A stretch of DNA of 64,000 bases from Hondaea fermentalgiana (Eukaryota > Sar > Bigyra > Thraustochytrida > Thraustochytriidae). The stretch is from the NCBI GenBank assembly GCA_014084085.1, contig NPFB01000078.1, positions 19,684-83,683 of the forward strand, written 5' to 3'. The notes under the pieces were generated by a model. It saw only the letters and a program-made list of their open reading frames with translations, was not told the DNA's origin and ran no database searches. This document shows, one piece after another, positions 19,901-28,400 of this stretch. Position numbers and translations under genes: made by a program. The number at the start of each line of letters is the position of its first letter. Positions within the stretch are counted from its first letter, which is position 1.

Positions 19901-20639
19901 AGACCTTGAGGTCGGTTGCGAAGACGTGGCCAGCGCGCCTTCTGGCAAACGCACGAAGCGGAATGCGAAGCAGGAGGACTGGGCCCAGGTATGGCGGTTT
20001 CAGCAGCGTGTTGTTCGCGAGCGCGCCTTGGAGGTCGTGGGCACCTATTGTGAGCACCGCGTTGCCAGCTCTGCGGCGGCCGAAGACTCGGAGACCACAA
20101 ATCGCGAGTTTGTCGAACTTTTGGACGCTGTTCTCGCTCCCCTGGATGTGGACCTCTGCGCCCTGCAGGGAGTCAAGGCCGACGAGACATCTGCAGAGAG
20201 CGCTGGCGCAGATTCCGACGAGGACGATGACGATGAGGACGTGGAGATGCGTGATGAGCGCAAGTCAACGTCGGCGGGTGCCGTTGACCCGACAGGCGAT
20301 GTGGCATACTATGAAGGATTCGTGCGCGACTGCGTCATCCCGTGCGTTGTGAAGCTGGCCAAGTCGGTGACAGACGATACCTTGTGGCAAGCTGTGCAGC
20401 GCAGTGTGCTGGAGTATGCGCGCCACGCGGCCGGCGAGGTGCGTGTGGCGGCACTGCACACGATTGTTGCGCTGTTCGAGGGCGTCGGAGACTCGTTTAT
20501 TGTTCTCCTTGCGGATACTTTGCCAACTGTGGCGGAGCTCCTGGAGGACCGGGACCCGCGCGTGAAGCGCGAGGCCCACCGCACTGCGAAAAAGCTGCAG
20601 CAGCTGAGTGGCGAAGATCTCAGCTCCTTTCTGCAATAA
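13971..20639 (+). CDS. UTP10: UTP10/HEATR1-like U3 snoRNP (small-subunit processome) HEAT-repeat protein
   Basis: A 2222-residue nucleolar scaffold needed in yeast and animals for pre-18S rRNA processing and for coupling to RNA polymerase I transcription. The N-terminus follows the family closely: MTSLERQLAQ, then RASLLFERHEAA and DRQTIHALGLSGLDAL, then LDENI-like LDETINKFL, YLVRQFHVHQLN and VLPFHDTEIFAKVI. The body is almost wholly alpha-helical HEAT-type repeats rich in Ala and Leu. Acidic linkers occur at about residues 1340-1355, 1856-1930 (the longest, Asp/Glu/Ser-rich) and about 2080. The C-terminal domain with LEDRDPRVKREAHRTAKKLQQL matches the end of HEATR1 proteins. Length is typical (yeast 1769, human about 2144). 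A single exon; the start codon fits the family N-terminus exactly. Confidence 0.93.
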   Translation: MTSLERQLAQTRAAAGTVDRPSRGTRASLLFERHEAADYDRQTIHALGLSGLDALVSAKGADDLAVFRDSLFGKAVSATERELLAPEIEKELDETINKFLQTLSRYVLHKASLKVLEYLVRQFHVHQLNVDALVCCVLPFHDTEIFAKVICLPTAVQNTRWAFLKQLTRTREPLARNHLVKAAVAEPPILAACATMTLRQPEHERVASFFTVLACQCLRRARQRGDEEKLVQVLMAPTVEALRSNHGPDFLQRAGYILGANLARYSALSAKAAKLVILATIRKARKPLLADALRCSAIVLDNQDDLPIPDSSVSRLATHYGADALSAALASAFGESPAAGSADESFVSKLYAQLAADPEGMKTLIACMRVCMPANVQPVFHALAVSEYDSETGRDENCLVAGRLIAAQRGDAIDELLEASSDETLLSFAADCFSGNAALAAHRVVNGVPLRAALHHHKASVRRHALEQLAQGDLVRDTVSIRVLMDRIMDDNCEVSVAALALAAKLHALPSTTPTSSKKGEEAPLEPFIVEAALTACARHSTEPAFAEAFLQWAPVVGPLASLDDFMGLAAALFTLAPAVSKSTPDGKKKRKASKSDASIVTSVLAACAATNKHIALVAPLAEKSLEEVPAFANKLGNWLLNDSFRVSAPHAAAASCVALADAIAETSDADTAELAAKLATVAHVDAELAAKVLERLVQCDALQNEKETSLVREALHGGAKQVPSSMVLLCTLLGASEELYQDACAKSVQTLLTTCFQGVLLQSLLLICAGALPDSVASSVAQRRAIVLATAFIRAMRDPQGKEGFSFCEVTPYLIHPLCHRTDAKLRDVAVDCAQAVMESADFARAYLDSGSKAPEALPNVGPGCSRKRSAAEAFSPLLAKVVDASKEFHVDADSLERCFRTLHSEETFLAILERAACIASAATNADDASGVSVARCVENILRPLGKIPDLGEVFGSTEAAALAAQALEHGMTQVLSLVTHRWTTKKCKLGRLHIDVILKGLSVKSARQIVLHTLSAQQVFALLTAADKDAAFDALCSLVAEEGAGSTLSNEAVTALGRVPFEGKMLEKRLKEDPNRIVLEATRARLFGARGGSVSASDRVDLAADTLPALFAVLRKYDDLLVISCLNCAMQILEAAPGKRANEALMAVDLELVVSCILGAKTTAMRNAALELLATCTKVFPQQTIPVVLPIVRQASQQAEQSEEETGTSGVYHMVILEQVTRCIASSRADFSNAAIMDVLKEFVNASAHSSDPARLLQLQELLVQSCGNKNRVLWAVLLLMLGSANGADAEDRNNMEQQKDLAGQLLARFSVEDQIAAVVEMIQVMHRFLPTGDVGADDDEEDDDADEEEEEQKEESKTHGAAADGNARKGGHAALAAALDFDGTVNAARGVDLVNAICGLISEHLGSKAFMRMLRTLSQAQVNASGLHGSAGFLGLLNALHGQIHRAGRIVSTGDEESAVWSAVRDQLCLILDKLSALLSVPMFVAVVQELLRDGDPHVRQLAIRQLAAKVEQQHARWQTEEVLMFLEMVSDLHEILRERSESDVNKQVALLAVDVLAKHLGAQHPKPFVEVLDSVVKEFRRTSAAINRPNVTTAHIQLTSSACLCVGTLIGVLGERVLKLLPSFGKSMFVCFSQALDLDESPDQDRVVREARALLGQSAATSIHALVSTLPQFLSPYVADVLTVASRGNHNGAPQLVRLTSARIADKVARKMEARIVLGPLTALYASFVEEHRLAAARNLVSIVRASMEGMGRDALVQENARLTAFFVQALDTRRFVGAGCSALTVSQLEEVASEVQTLEETVADAFMDYVLVLSAAQMKQLFNALREQVDSKATALASRAGSLFENLGDDEEEKAAEASSDDDDEEEEDVDDAEEEGARVGSKRKAPSAGKVSHDAASDASDDDDEESEESDEDDDGSEEEDEDEAVLVNPAEDWQRQCAAATLYVFASALGKKLLGLSVPFLEQLVEELKGDLEVGCEDVASAPSGKRTKRNAKQEDWAQVWRFQQRVVRERALEVVGTYCEHRVASSAAAEDSETTNREFVELLDAVLAPLDVDLCALQGVKADETSAESAGADSDEDDDDEDVEMRDERKSTSAGAVDPTGDVAYYEGFVRDCVIPCVVKLAKSVTDDTLWQAVQRSVLEYARHAAGEVRVAALHTIVALFEGVGDSFIVLLADTLPTVAELLEDRDPRVKREAHRTAKKLQQLSGEDLSSFLQ

Positions 20640-20974
20640 TAATCCTGCAGATGTTGGCTGCGACGAGTGAAGCAAAGAGACAGTTATCGCATCATATAGC
20701 TCGTTGGCGACACGATGAACCACTCCAGAGACAGCCTCGTCTCCGCTCAGGAACAGACACGGCGCATGTTCGTTTCACCGCCTGTAAACTGGGGACTCTT
20801 TGACGAGAGATCGGACGAATACGATCGCAGTGATTCGCATCGAGGTTGAGCGAGGAAGACGAAGAGCCAGAAAAGGCACACGAGAGCCGCAAGCAAGGCC
20901 AGAGCGGGAGCGAGAACATAGAATAGGCAGATATAGATATATTTCTCGAAGACGACCTAATTAGGTGAGCTAGC
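20640..20974. other. Convergent intergenic region (UTP10 and carrier 3' ends)
   Basis: 335 bases between two converging genes, containing only weak short frames. AT-rich around 20920-20965 (tagatatagatatatttc). Probably both 3' UTRs. Confidence 0.4.
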
Positions 20975-21997
20975 TCAACTCAGGAACAGACGCTTGTACG
21001 AGTTGCTGAGCTGTTCCAAAATGACAAAGACAAGGACAGTCTGCGGCGCAAGACGCAGGTATGCGGGCGTGAAGCCCTTCCAGAGACTGAGGAAGCCCTC
21101 GTGGCGAGCGGTCTGCATGATACAGTCGGCCATACCAGCGTACTCGCCCTTGGCGGCGTTTTGTACGCGGGTCTTGGCTACATCGAAGGGCAAGGAAGCC
21201 GCCGTCGCGACGAAACCACTAATCATGGAGGATGCAAGGTGGCACCAGATGTTATCGTTGAAGAAGGACGTCTTGAGCAGCTCCTCCTTGGCCTGCGAGT
21301 ACGTCGTGAGCTGCGCCATGTTAAGGATAATGCAGCGAGAGATGGTAGGACCGGCACCGATCCACAACGAGGTAAAGCCCTCCTTTCGCACGATCTGCGA
21401 GACAGCGTCCATGACGCCTGCGTAGTTGCGGCGCTGCGCTTCTGGCAGCGAGGAGTCAGCGGCCATGCGCACGAGCGAGAGGTCAAAGGGGTTGCCCACG
21501 AAGGCGCCGACGCCACCAGCCACCATGCTAAAGGCGAGCTTTTCGGCGAGGGGCGGGGGGGAGCCATCAGGTGCGGCAAACTTCTCCATGAGCGTGGTGT
21601 AGATGCCGAGACGGGTCGTGCCGTAGCTGACCTGGCGCATCATGGACGCGGTGAGGCCCTTATACAGGCCGCTGGGGCCCTGGCGCTTGAGAATGTCCTG
21701 TCCGGCGCCGATCGTGGTCGTCGGCGCCGCTGCGTTGCCGCCCTTTCCGGCAAGCTGCAGGTGATACTTGACAACGTCGACGGGGTGGGTGAAGAAGGTC
21801 GCGGTCACCGCGCTCACCGTGCCAAAGAGGAACCGCACGCCCGTGGGGATCGTCTTCTTCGTCTCGGCCACGGGCGCCGCGGGCGCCGCCGCCGCCGACA
21901 GGGCCACCACCTGTTGCCGCCGCTTCTGCAGCGTCATCGCCTCCGCCTGCAAGCCGGGCGGCATGTACGCCGCGCGCACGTCCTCGCGGCCCTGCAT
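20975..21997 (-). CDS. Mitochondrial carrier, 2-oxoglutarate/malate (SLC25A11) type
   Basis: Inner mitochondrial membrane antiporter of about 340 residues. Three tandem repeats each carry the carrier signature: HPVDVVKYHLQL, NPFDLSLVRM and LPFDVAKTRVQ. The stretch AQLTTYSQAKEELL, followed by DNIWCHLASSMISGFVATAASLPFD, closely follows the oxoglutarate/malate carrier (AQLASYSQSK, SDNILCH, ASMISG), and VRMAADSSLPEAQRRNYAGV matches its second repeat. This makes it more likely an OMC-type carrier than a dicarboxylate or uncoupling-type one. I chose the Met at 21997 (MQGREDV; A at -3), which gives a normal carrier with about 55 leading residues. The frame is open to a Met at 22234, but that stretch is a GC-driven Gly/Arg-rich run. 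Confidence 0.9.
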   Translation of the reverse strand: MQGREDVRAAYMPPGLQAEAMTLQKRRQQVVALSAAAAPAAPVAETKKTIPTGVRFLFGTVSAVTATFFTHPVDVVKYHLQLAGKGGNAAAPTTTIGAGQDILKRQGPSGLYKGLTASMMRQVSYGTTRLGIYTTLMEKFAAPDGSPPPLAEKLAFSMVAGGVGAFVGNPFDLSLVRMAADSSLPEAQRRNYAGVMDAVSQIVRKEGFTSLWIGAGPTISRCIILNMAQLTTYSQAKEELLKTSFFNDNIWCHLASSMISGFVATAASLPFDVAKTRVQNAAKGEYAGMADCIMQTARHEGFLSLWKGFTPAYLRLAPQTVLVFVILEQLSNSYKRLFLS

Positions 21998-22596
21998 GCT
22001 GCTGCTGCTGCCGCCGCCGCCGCCGCGCCGCCTCTCTCCGCTGCCGCCGCCGCCCGGGCCCCTCCCTCGCTCCCTCTTCACGCCGCTCCTGCCCGCGCCG
22101 AGGGTCCTGACGGCGCCGGGCACTGGCTGCGGCTTTGCGGTTTGCGCCCTCGATTCGATAAGCGCACGCCGCGGCCAGCCACGGTCCACTCCTTCCGAGC
22201 AATCAGCCAGACAGGCTAATCTGACTGGTGCCAAGCAAGCAGCAAGCGACAGCGTGCAGGCTGCTGGGAACTCAGAGCTGGCACGCGAGCTCGGCTTTGC
22301 GCTGCGGAAAGGGTTGTTTGCAAGGCCGCTCGCGCTGCTGTTTGCAGCTCGCTCGCTAGCTGTTTGTGCCCTCGCTGCGCGCGTGCCGCAACTGCTTTAC
22401 ATGTTAGACGAGAGGCGCCTGGAAGCCGCCGAATGAATGGGCTGCTGCATATGCTGCCGTGCGCCCCCGGCGCGAGGCCCGCGAGGCGAGGCGAGGCGCG
22501 AGAGGTGCGAGCGAGACCAGCGCGGCAACGGAGCGAGCGGGCCGAGGGTGGGAGGCTTGTGTGCGGCGGTCACGTCTGCGACCATTCATTCATACG

Positions 22597-22614
22597 TTTG
22601 TTTGTTTGTTTGTT
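22597..22614 (+). repeat. (GTTT)n microsatellite
   Basis: Short run of four to five GTTT units in the non-coding region. Confidence 0.8.
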
Positions 22615-22774
22615 CATGTTGCATTCACGGGTGGGCCGGGTCATTCGTGCATGCGACGGGTCAAGTCAAGTCTCTCTTGTTGGGCGGGTACGATTGGACA
22701 AGACCTCGCCGGTTGATCATCGACAACCAATGGCAAGCAAACATGACATTGGCGAGCAAGCTAGCAGATTGGTT

Positions 22775-22791
22775 GGTCGGTCGGTCGGTCG
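22775..22791 (+). repeat. (GGTC)n microsatellite
   Basis: Four GGTC units followed by gatcgagcgatcgg, a degenerate continuation. Confidence 0.75.
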
Positions 22792-22999
22792 ATCGAGCGA
22801 TCGGTGGACCCAAAGCAAAGGCTTCGGCGGGGTCTTTGCTCTCTTTCTCGGTTTTCTTTCATCTCGCCCATTCCATTCACAATCAGGCCTTGCCTTGCGT
22901 TGCGGAAACTACGACCCCAAAAGCGGTGGCCGCGATGCCGGCCTCCTTCCTTTTCTCCTTCCTCCTTTCTGCCCTCTTTCCACTTCTCGCCCCAGAGAC

Positions 23000-23026
23000 C
23001 CAAGCCAAGCCAAGCCAAGCCAAGCC
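23000..23026 (+). repeat. (CAAGC)5 pentanucleotide repeat
   Basis: Five CAAGC units in a C-rich context. Confidence 0.85.
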
Positions 23027-23163
23027 CTCCTCGTCGCCCGCCGACCTCCGTCCGCAGTGGGCTGCGCGACGCCGCCAAACATCGCGACGACCGACCATCT
23101 GTGTGGTGATGCTGATGATGGCGATGCTGCCTGCGATGTTGATGACGCGGGAATGATGTTGGC

Positions 23164-23185
23164 CTAGCTAGCTAGCTAGCTAGCT
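23164..23185. repeat. (CTAG)n self-complementary microsatellite
   Basis: Five and a half CTAG units. The unit is its own reverse complement, so the tract could fold on itself. CTAG is generally a rare tetranucleotide, so a run of it stands out. Confidence 0.9.
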
Positions 23186-23323
23186 ATGATGAGCTAGGCA
23201 CCTGATGCGAGGCCCGCACACCTGCGCCGCACCTTCGTGTGACTGCGCAGCTGCACCCGCGTGCGCGCGGAGAGCGCCCTCGCGCGGCAGCGGCGGCGGC
23301 GCGACGGGCGGGGCGGGCGGGCT

Positions 23324-23423
23324 NNNNNNNNNNNNNNNNNNNNNNNNNNNNNNNNNNNNNNNNNNNNNNNNNNNNNNNNNNNNNNNNNNNNNNNNNNNNN
23401 NNNNNNNNNNNNNNNNNNNNNNN
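23324..23423. other. Assembly gap (100 N) in the gene-free region
   Basis: Exactly 100 N. The nine bases GGGCGGGCT occur both immediately before and immediately after the gap, in a G/C-only context, consistent with a failed assembly through a GC-rich repeat. Confidence 0.9.
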
Positions 23424-23918
23424 GGGCGGGCTCAGACGCGACGCGACGCGACGAGCCGGCGAGGGATAAGTCGAGACGGGATGACTTGCCATGAGCGCAG
23501 ATGTGCGCGATGATGGGACGCCCGCGGTGGGCTGGGACGCGCCTGCCGCGACCTGGACCCCGGCGCCGATCCCGACGCGCCTGCCGCGACTTCGACCTCG
23601 CGATGACCCCGACGCGGCGCGACCCCAGGCCAGGCCCGCCGGACCCTGGAGCCGAGGGCGCGCGGCCTGGTGCTCGCGAGCTTGCCGCCCGAGGGGCAGG
23701 CAATTGCGCAGAGGCAAGCGGGGCCAAGCGCGCTTTGTTACGGCAACTGCGGCAGCACCTGGCAGATGATGGAGCTGAGGCCGCAGCAGCACAGCGAGCG
23801 CGGCTGCGAGGGCGTGGCGTATGCAGCTGCGCTGCGGAATGGCGGCGACGTGGCGCGGAAAGCGTCCTCGCTCGGAATGCGCAAAGTAGCAGGAGCGCTT
23901 GCGGACTCGGGACTTTTT

Positions 23919-23946
23919 GCGTGCGTGCGTGCGTGCGTGCGTGCGT
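23919..23946 (+). repeat. (GCGT)7 microsatellite
   Basis: Seven units of GCGT. Confidence 0.9.
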
Positions 23947-24470
23947 TTGGGGCGATTTTGGGGCCGCAGAAAACTGCGTCGTTCGAGGGCCTTTGTGCAG
24001 CAGTTGCAGCGGCATGGAAAGTAGCGCGAGAGGCTGGTCGACGCGATGAACTAATTGACCGACCACCTGCGAGTCCTGCTCGTGCGGCTTCCTGCGACCG
24101 GGACCTCTCTTGGGGCCCTGGCCACGTGGACTGCGAGAGCGAACAAACAAACGCACGACGCCATCGGGAACGCAGCCTGCGGCCTACTTTTCACAGCGGA
24201 CTGCTTTTACTGTTAAAATTAACAGCGACCAGCGTCGAGCGCCTGGATCTTATTTGCGTGGCTCGCCGGCATCTTGGCCGCGTCGCATCCGCATCCGCAT
24301 TTGCATCCGCATTGGCCGCATCCGCGCCTTTTAGCAGCATCCGCGCCTTAGCAGCATCTGCGAACGTGACTGCGCGAGGCGCAGCGGAATTGCTTGCGTT
24401 GGGGCCGCGCTTCGACCTGCAGCTGCGCCTTTCGGCCGATCTGCACCTGCTCAGTCGCAGCTTTTGCTGG

Positions 24471-24510
<40 letters not shown>
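24471..24510 (+). repeat. (TGCT)10 microsatellite
   Basis: Ten perfect TGCT units (40 bases), the longest tetranucleotide tract in the window. Confidence 0.92.
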
Positions 24511-25463
24511 CGCCTGCTTGGCTCTTGGTTCGAGTCTTCTTCGTGCGTAAGTGCCGCGTCCCATGTAAATGCCAGAACAAACAGATTGTCGTCCCGACCG
24601 ACCCAGAACCTGCAGCGCAGCGGAGCCGCGCAGGCCAAGTCTGGCCGTTGCCGTCCGCGCCGCTCACCTGCGCGTCCTCGCACCTGCGCTCGCAGCAGCT
24701 CTCCTCTGGGGCTTGCTTGCCCGCGCGGGCTGGACCTGGCCACGTTTATCTTCATCCAACCGTACCATCCAGTGCCCCATCTGCTGCAGCTCCATCCAGA
24801 CCCGCGTCGTGCTCTCCGCTCGCCCGCCCGCGGCATTTCCTCCCCCCGGCGACCTGCCTGCGCGGCCGCTTGTTCATCCTCGCGGGGTCGAGCGCAAGCG
24901 AGGCCCAGCGCCTCGCTCGCTTTGCGCGTTGGTTGGTGTCTATCTCGCCATCTCCCTCCTTTCGTCTCGTAGCACATCTTTCGGGACTCGATCACTCGCC
25001 CTTCTCCGTCCATCCATCGTCGGCGCTGCGCCCCGCCAGGTCTGCGCGGCGCCGGGGCTGCGCGACTACTCCGTGCGCGGGCAGGCTTTGCTTGGCTTGC
25101 TCCCTTCGTCTTTGCGTCGCCGCCAGCTCGGGTTGGTTTGGGCTAGGCTGGGTCGCGAGGCGGCACGTGCCGCTCGGCCCTGGTTACAGTGTTAGTTAGT
25201 ATTGACTAACGGCGCACACCCCGTGTGAAAGAAAGAAAGTATAAGTAAGAAAGAAGGCCGGGACGAGTGCTCATCGATAGCAGTACTGGGCCTAGCTGAC
25301 AGACACGGCGAGAGCCAGCAAGACGAGGCCACGGCAAGGACCAGGACGCGCGTCATCGGCGCGTCGACAACGGCTCGCGAGCAATCCTCGATCTCGCTCG
25401 AGGCCGCGGCGAGGAAGGCGGCGAGGGGAGGAGGGAGTGAGGGAGTGAGGTTGTGCACGACCG

Positions 25464-28400
25464 ATGCTCACCGTCGGCGGCAGCGCGGGACCCCAGAATG
25501 GGCGCCGCGAGCAAAAGCAGCAAGATAACCAGCACCAGCACCAGGACCACGGCCCCGAGGCGAGTGAAATTGCGAGGAGCAAGGAGAACGCAGCACATGG
25601 GCCAGCACACGGGCCAGCTCAGCAGCAGAACCACCATCACCACGAGACGCCGCGCCATGAACTGCCCGTGTACGCGCCCCCAGCCGCGCGGTACAAGTGG
25701 GGCGTGTCGAGGGAGAACCGCCACGTGAGCGCATCGCAACTCTTCTTCGATTTGCCCTTTGTCGGCGTGAGCTTTCGCACGGGATCGCTGCTCGGCGAAG
25801 ATATTGGCTGGGAGAACCTGCTCATCTTCCTCGCCACCATTCTGCTCCTGTACGGAGCGTGGTTCTCGCGGCTGGCCTTGGACGCCACGTTGCGCTTCGA
25901 CGACAATTTTCACAGACTCGTGCTCGTTGCGCAAACCCTGCTCATTGCCCTCGCGGCGCATCAGCTTACCGAGGAGGCACATCTCCGCAATTACGAACAT
26001 GGTCAAGCGCTCGGATTCACGGCCTGCCTCCTCGCCTACCACCTACTGCAGCTGGGCATCTGGGTCGAGATCTGGGCCGCAAAGCAAAAGGAGGCCAACG
26101 TCAGAGCCTACGCGCGCATCTGCGCACTCATGGAATGTGTGCCCATCAGCTTTTTGCTCTTGGCGCTCATCCTCATCCTCAAGCAATGTCCGCTGATCGC
26201 CGTTGCGATGCTGTGGCTGGCCGCCTACCTCGTGGGTCGCGCCGCCTGGCAGCTTCTCAGTCTCTGCGACGGTCTTTCTGAGAGCAACAGTATTCCCTGG
26301 GACGCGGGATTCTGCATCGTGCGCTTTGGACGCTTCACGATGCTCATGATGGGCGAAGGCGTGCTGCAAATCATCATCTTTACTGGCCTCGATCGCAATG
26401 CGCTCGTTCCTGAGCTATCGGTCTCATGGTTCGCCCTCTTCTTTCTTTCGTACCTGATGATGGGTGTTCTGCAGCTCTTACACTACACCTCAATGCCCTT
26501 TGCCGAGCAAGACCACGTATTGCTGCGGGGCCCGAGAATTCTTGCTGTGATCTGGATCGAGCTCTTCGCTTTCTATTCATGTGCCCTCATCTCGTGCGGT
26601 GTGGCGCTCAAGAAGATTCTCTACCTGCAGACCAAACTTTTCCCGGACCTCTTTAATGTCACAGATCACGAAGCGCTGCAGTACGAGACCGCAAAGTATT
26701 CGCAAAAACGCCGTGCTTACTTTTGGTTCTTAGCCGCCTCTCTCGGCGCGGCCACCTTTTTGCTCGCCGTGCAGCAACTGCTCCAGGTTGACGCGCTTCA
26801 AGAGCTCGGCATTCGCATTGTCTCGCTCAAGGCACCCGGCATGCGAGTGCGGCCTCCGCGCTTGCGCCCTGCCCGTGCGCAAGATCTCGAAACGGGAGGA
26901 GGAGGTATCGCTGCGGGAACGCCACGCGTTGCGCCCAAGCGAGTCAAAGGGGCGAGGACGTCTTTTTCGCGAACGATTGGGGCCCGCACGAGATCGAGCT
27001 CCCTGAGCAAAATTATGACTCCGCGCCGTCGCCTTCGCTTCGGATATGGTCAGGAGAAGAAACGTGTCTGGCTTGTTCGTCTCTTCGCAGTTCCAATGTC
27101 TTTTCTCGCGCTTGGGGCGGCACAAGCTGACCCCGTCTTTGTTGTCCTCTGTGCAGATGGCCTTCTCTTGGCCTTGCTCGTGCTCGACATTGTACGGGGT
27201 CGCTTCAGGCGCAGGCGCAAACTTAACCGCACCATGACGGTCGTCATTGCTGTTGGCAAGCTCAAGTACCGCGTGAAAAAGCGACGCGAACAGCGCGCTC
27301 GCCAGGCCCTATTGCGTCAAGTTGAGGCCCTTCGCCAAAGTGACTCGCACATGAGTCTCGGAGACAACGACGAAGACATTGACGGAACTCGCGTCGCAAG
27401 TGACGCGGGCGTCGGCGAGACCCCACCTTGTGAGGAACGAGGCAGTCTCGGCCCCGATTCGGACGGCAGCCGAAAAGGGCTGGAGACGCAGGCTCCGCAA
27501 TTCAAACGCGAGACCTTCCTGAAGCAGATACGCATGTTCATGCGCGACAAGGCTTTCTATCGGCCATTCTTGCCTCGGCTGGACTGGACGCATCTCCACA
27601 CAGCTCACGAAATGAAGTGGCAAAACCTCTTTTACGACTTGATTGTCGTGGCGCTCGCATATCGTCTCAACCACATGAACTTTGAGTATCTCCTGAACTT
27701 TGAGGTGTACACCCTGGGCCTCTTTGTGCTTGAGGCTTCCGCGGTGCTCGATTGCTGGAACAAGCACAATCTCCTGCAAGCAACCTTCATCTCGGGCGAT
27801 GTCCTGCATCGCCTTGTGAATATCTTTCAATTTGGCCTTGTCGCCTTTCTGGCAAGCGCCGTCCCTGTGCGTGAGCATCTTGCCATGACTCACCCACGTT
27901 TTGTGACATACATGTACCTTTTTACGACTGCGAAACTCCTTTTCGAGCTTATTGTGGTCGCCCAGCTCATTGAGATATGGTTCACCTTTCGAAACAACGT
28001 AAGAGCGCGTGGCTCCGTCAAGCACTTTGCCCTCATGTCGATCATCAACATTGTTCTTTTGTTGGCAAGCTATGTGGCCATCGCGCTCGGAGCAAATGTG
28101 CTCCTTCCTGTTACGCTCTGGGGCCTAGGACACTACCTGAGCTTTGGTTTAGAAATCCTTCGCGCGCTCATCGGAAAAACAGACCTGGAATCGTCTCTTC
28201 CATCGGATCTGGGCTTTCTCGCACATCGAGAGAGTGAGCTCGGGCTCATCATGATTGGCGAGGGTATTCTCAGCAGTATCAACGCCAGCTTGACGCAGTC
28301 TCTCAAACACTACGTCAACTTTGTGCTTGGCTTTGGCGTAGTAGCTTCCACCAAGCTCGATTACTTTTTCATTCAACGCTTTAACCCCCCGGAAATGGCC

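Larger units (their letters stand above)
21998..25463. other. GC-rich, microsatellite-rich region without a convincing gene
   Basis: About 3.5 kb between the carrier and the LtrA-like gene, divergently oriented, so it must hold both promoters. It has at least seven short tandem repeats and a 100-N gap. Long open frames exist on both strands (for example 23670-25199 on plus), but their translations are Ala/Arg/Ser/Cys-rich without hydrophobic cores or family motifs and follow the repeats. I see no tRNA B-box with a matching acceptor stem. It may be a non-coding transcript or simply repeat-rich spacer. Confidence 0.45.

Noticed and set aside
24528..24541. GGTTCGAGTCTTCT, similar to a tRNA B box
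   Set aside because: No matching acceptor stem or anticodon arm upstream. Other GGTTCGA occurrences (for example 30727, 37554) also lack tRNA folds.
23670..25199. A 509-codon plus-strand open frame in the repeat-rich region
   Set aside because: Its translation is dominated by Ala, Ser, Cys and Arg and runs through the TGCT and GCGT microsatellites. Comparable open frames exist on the opposite strand, as expected from high GC.
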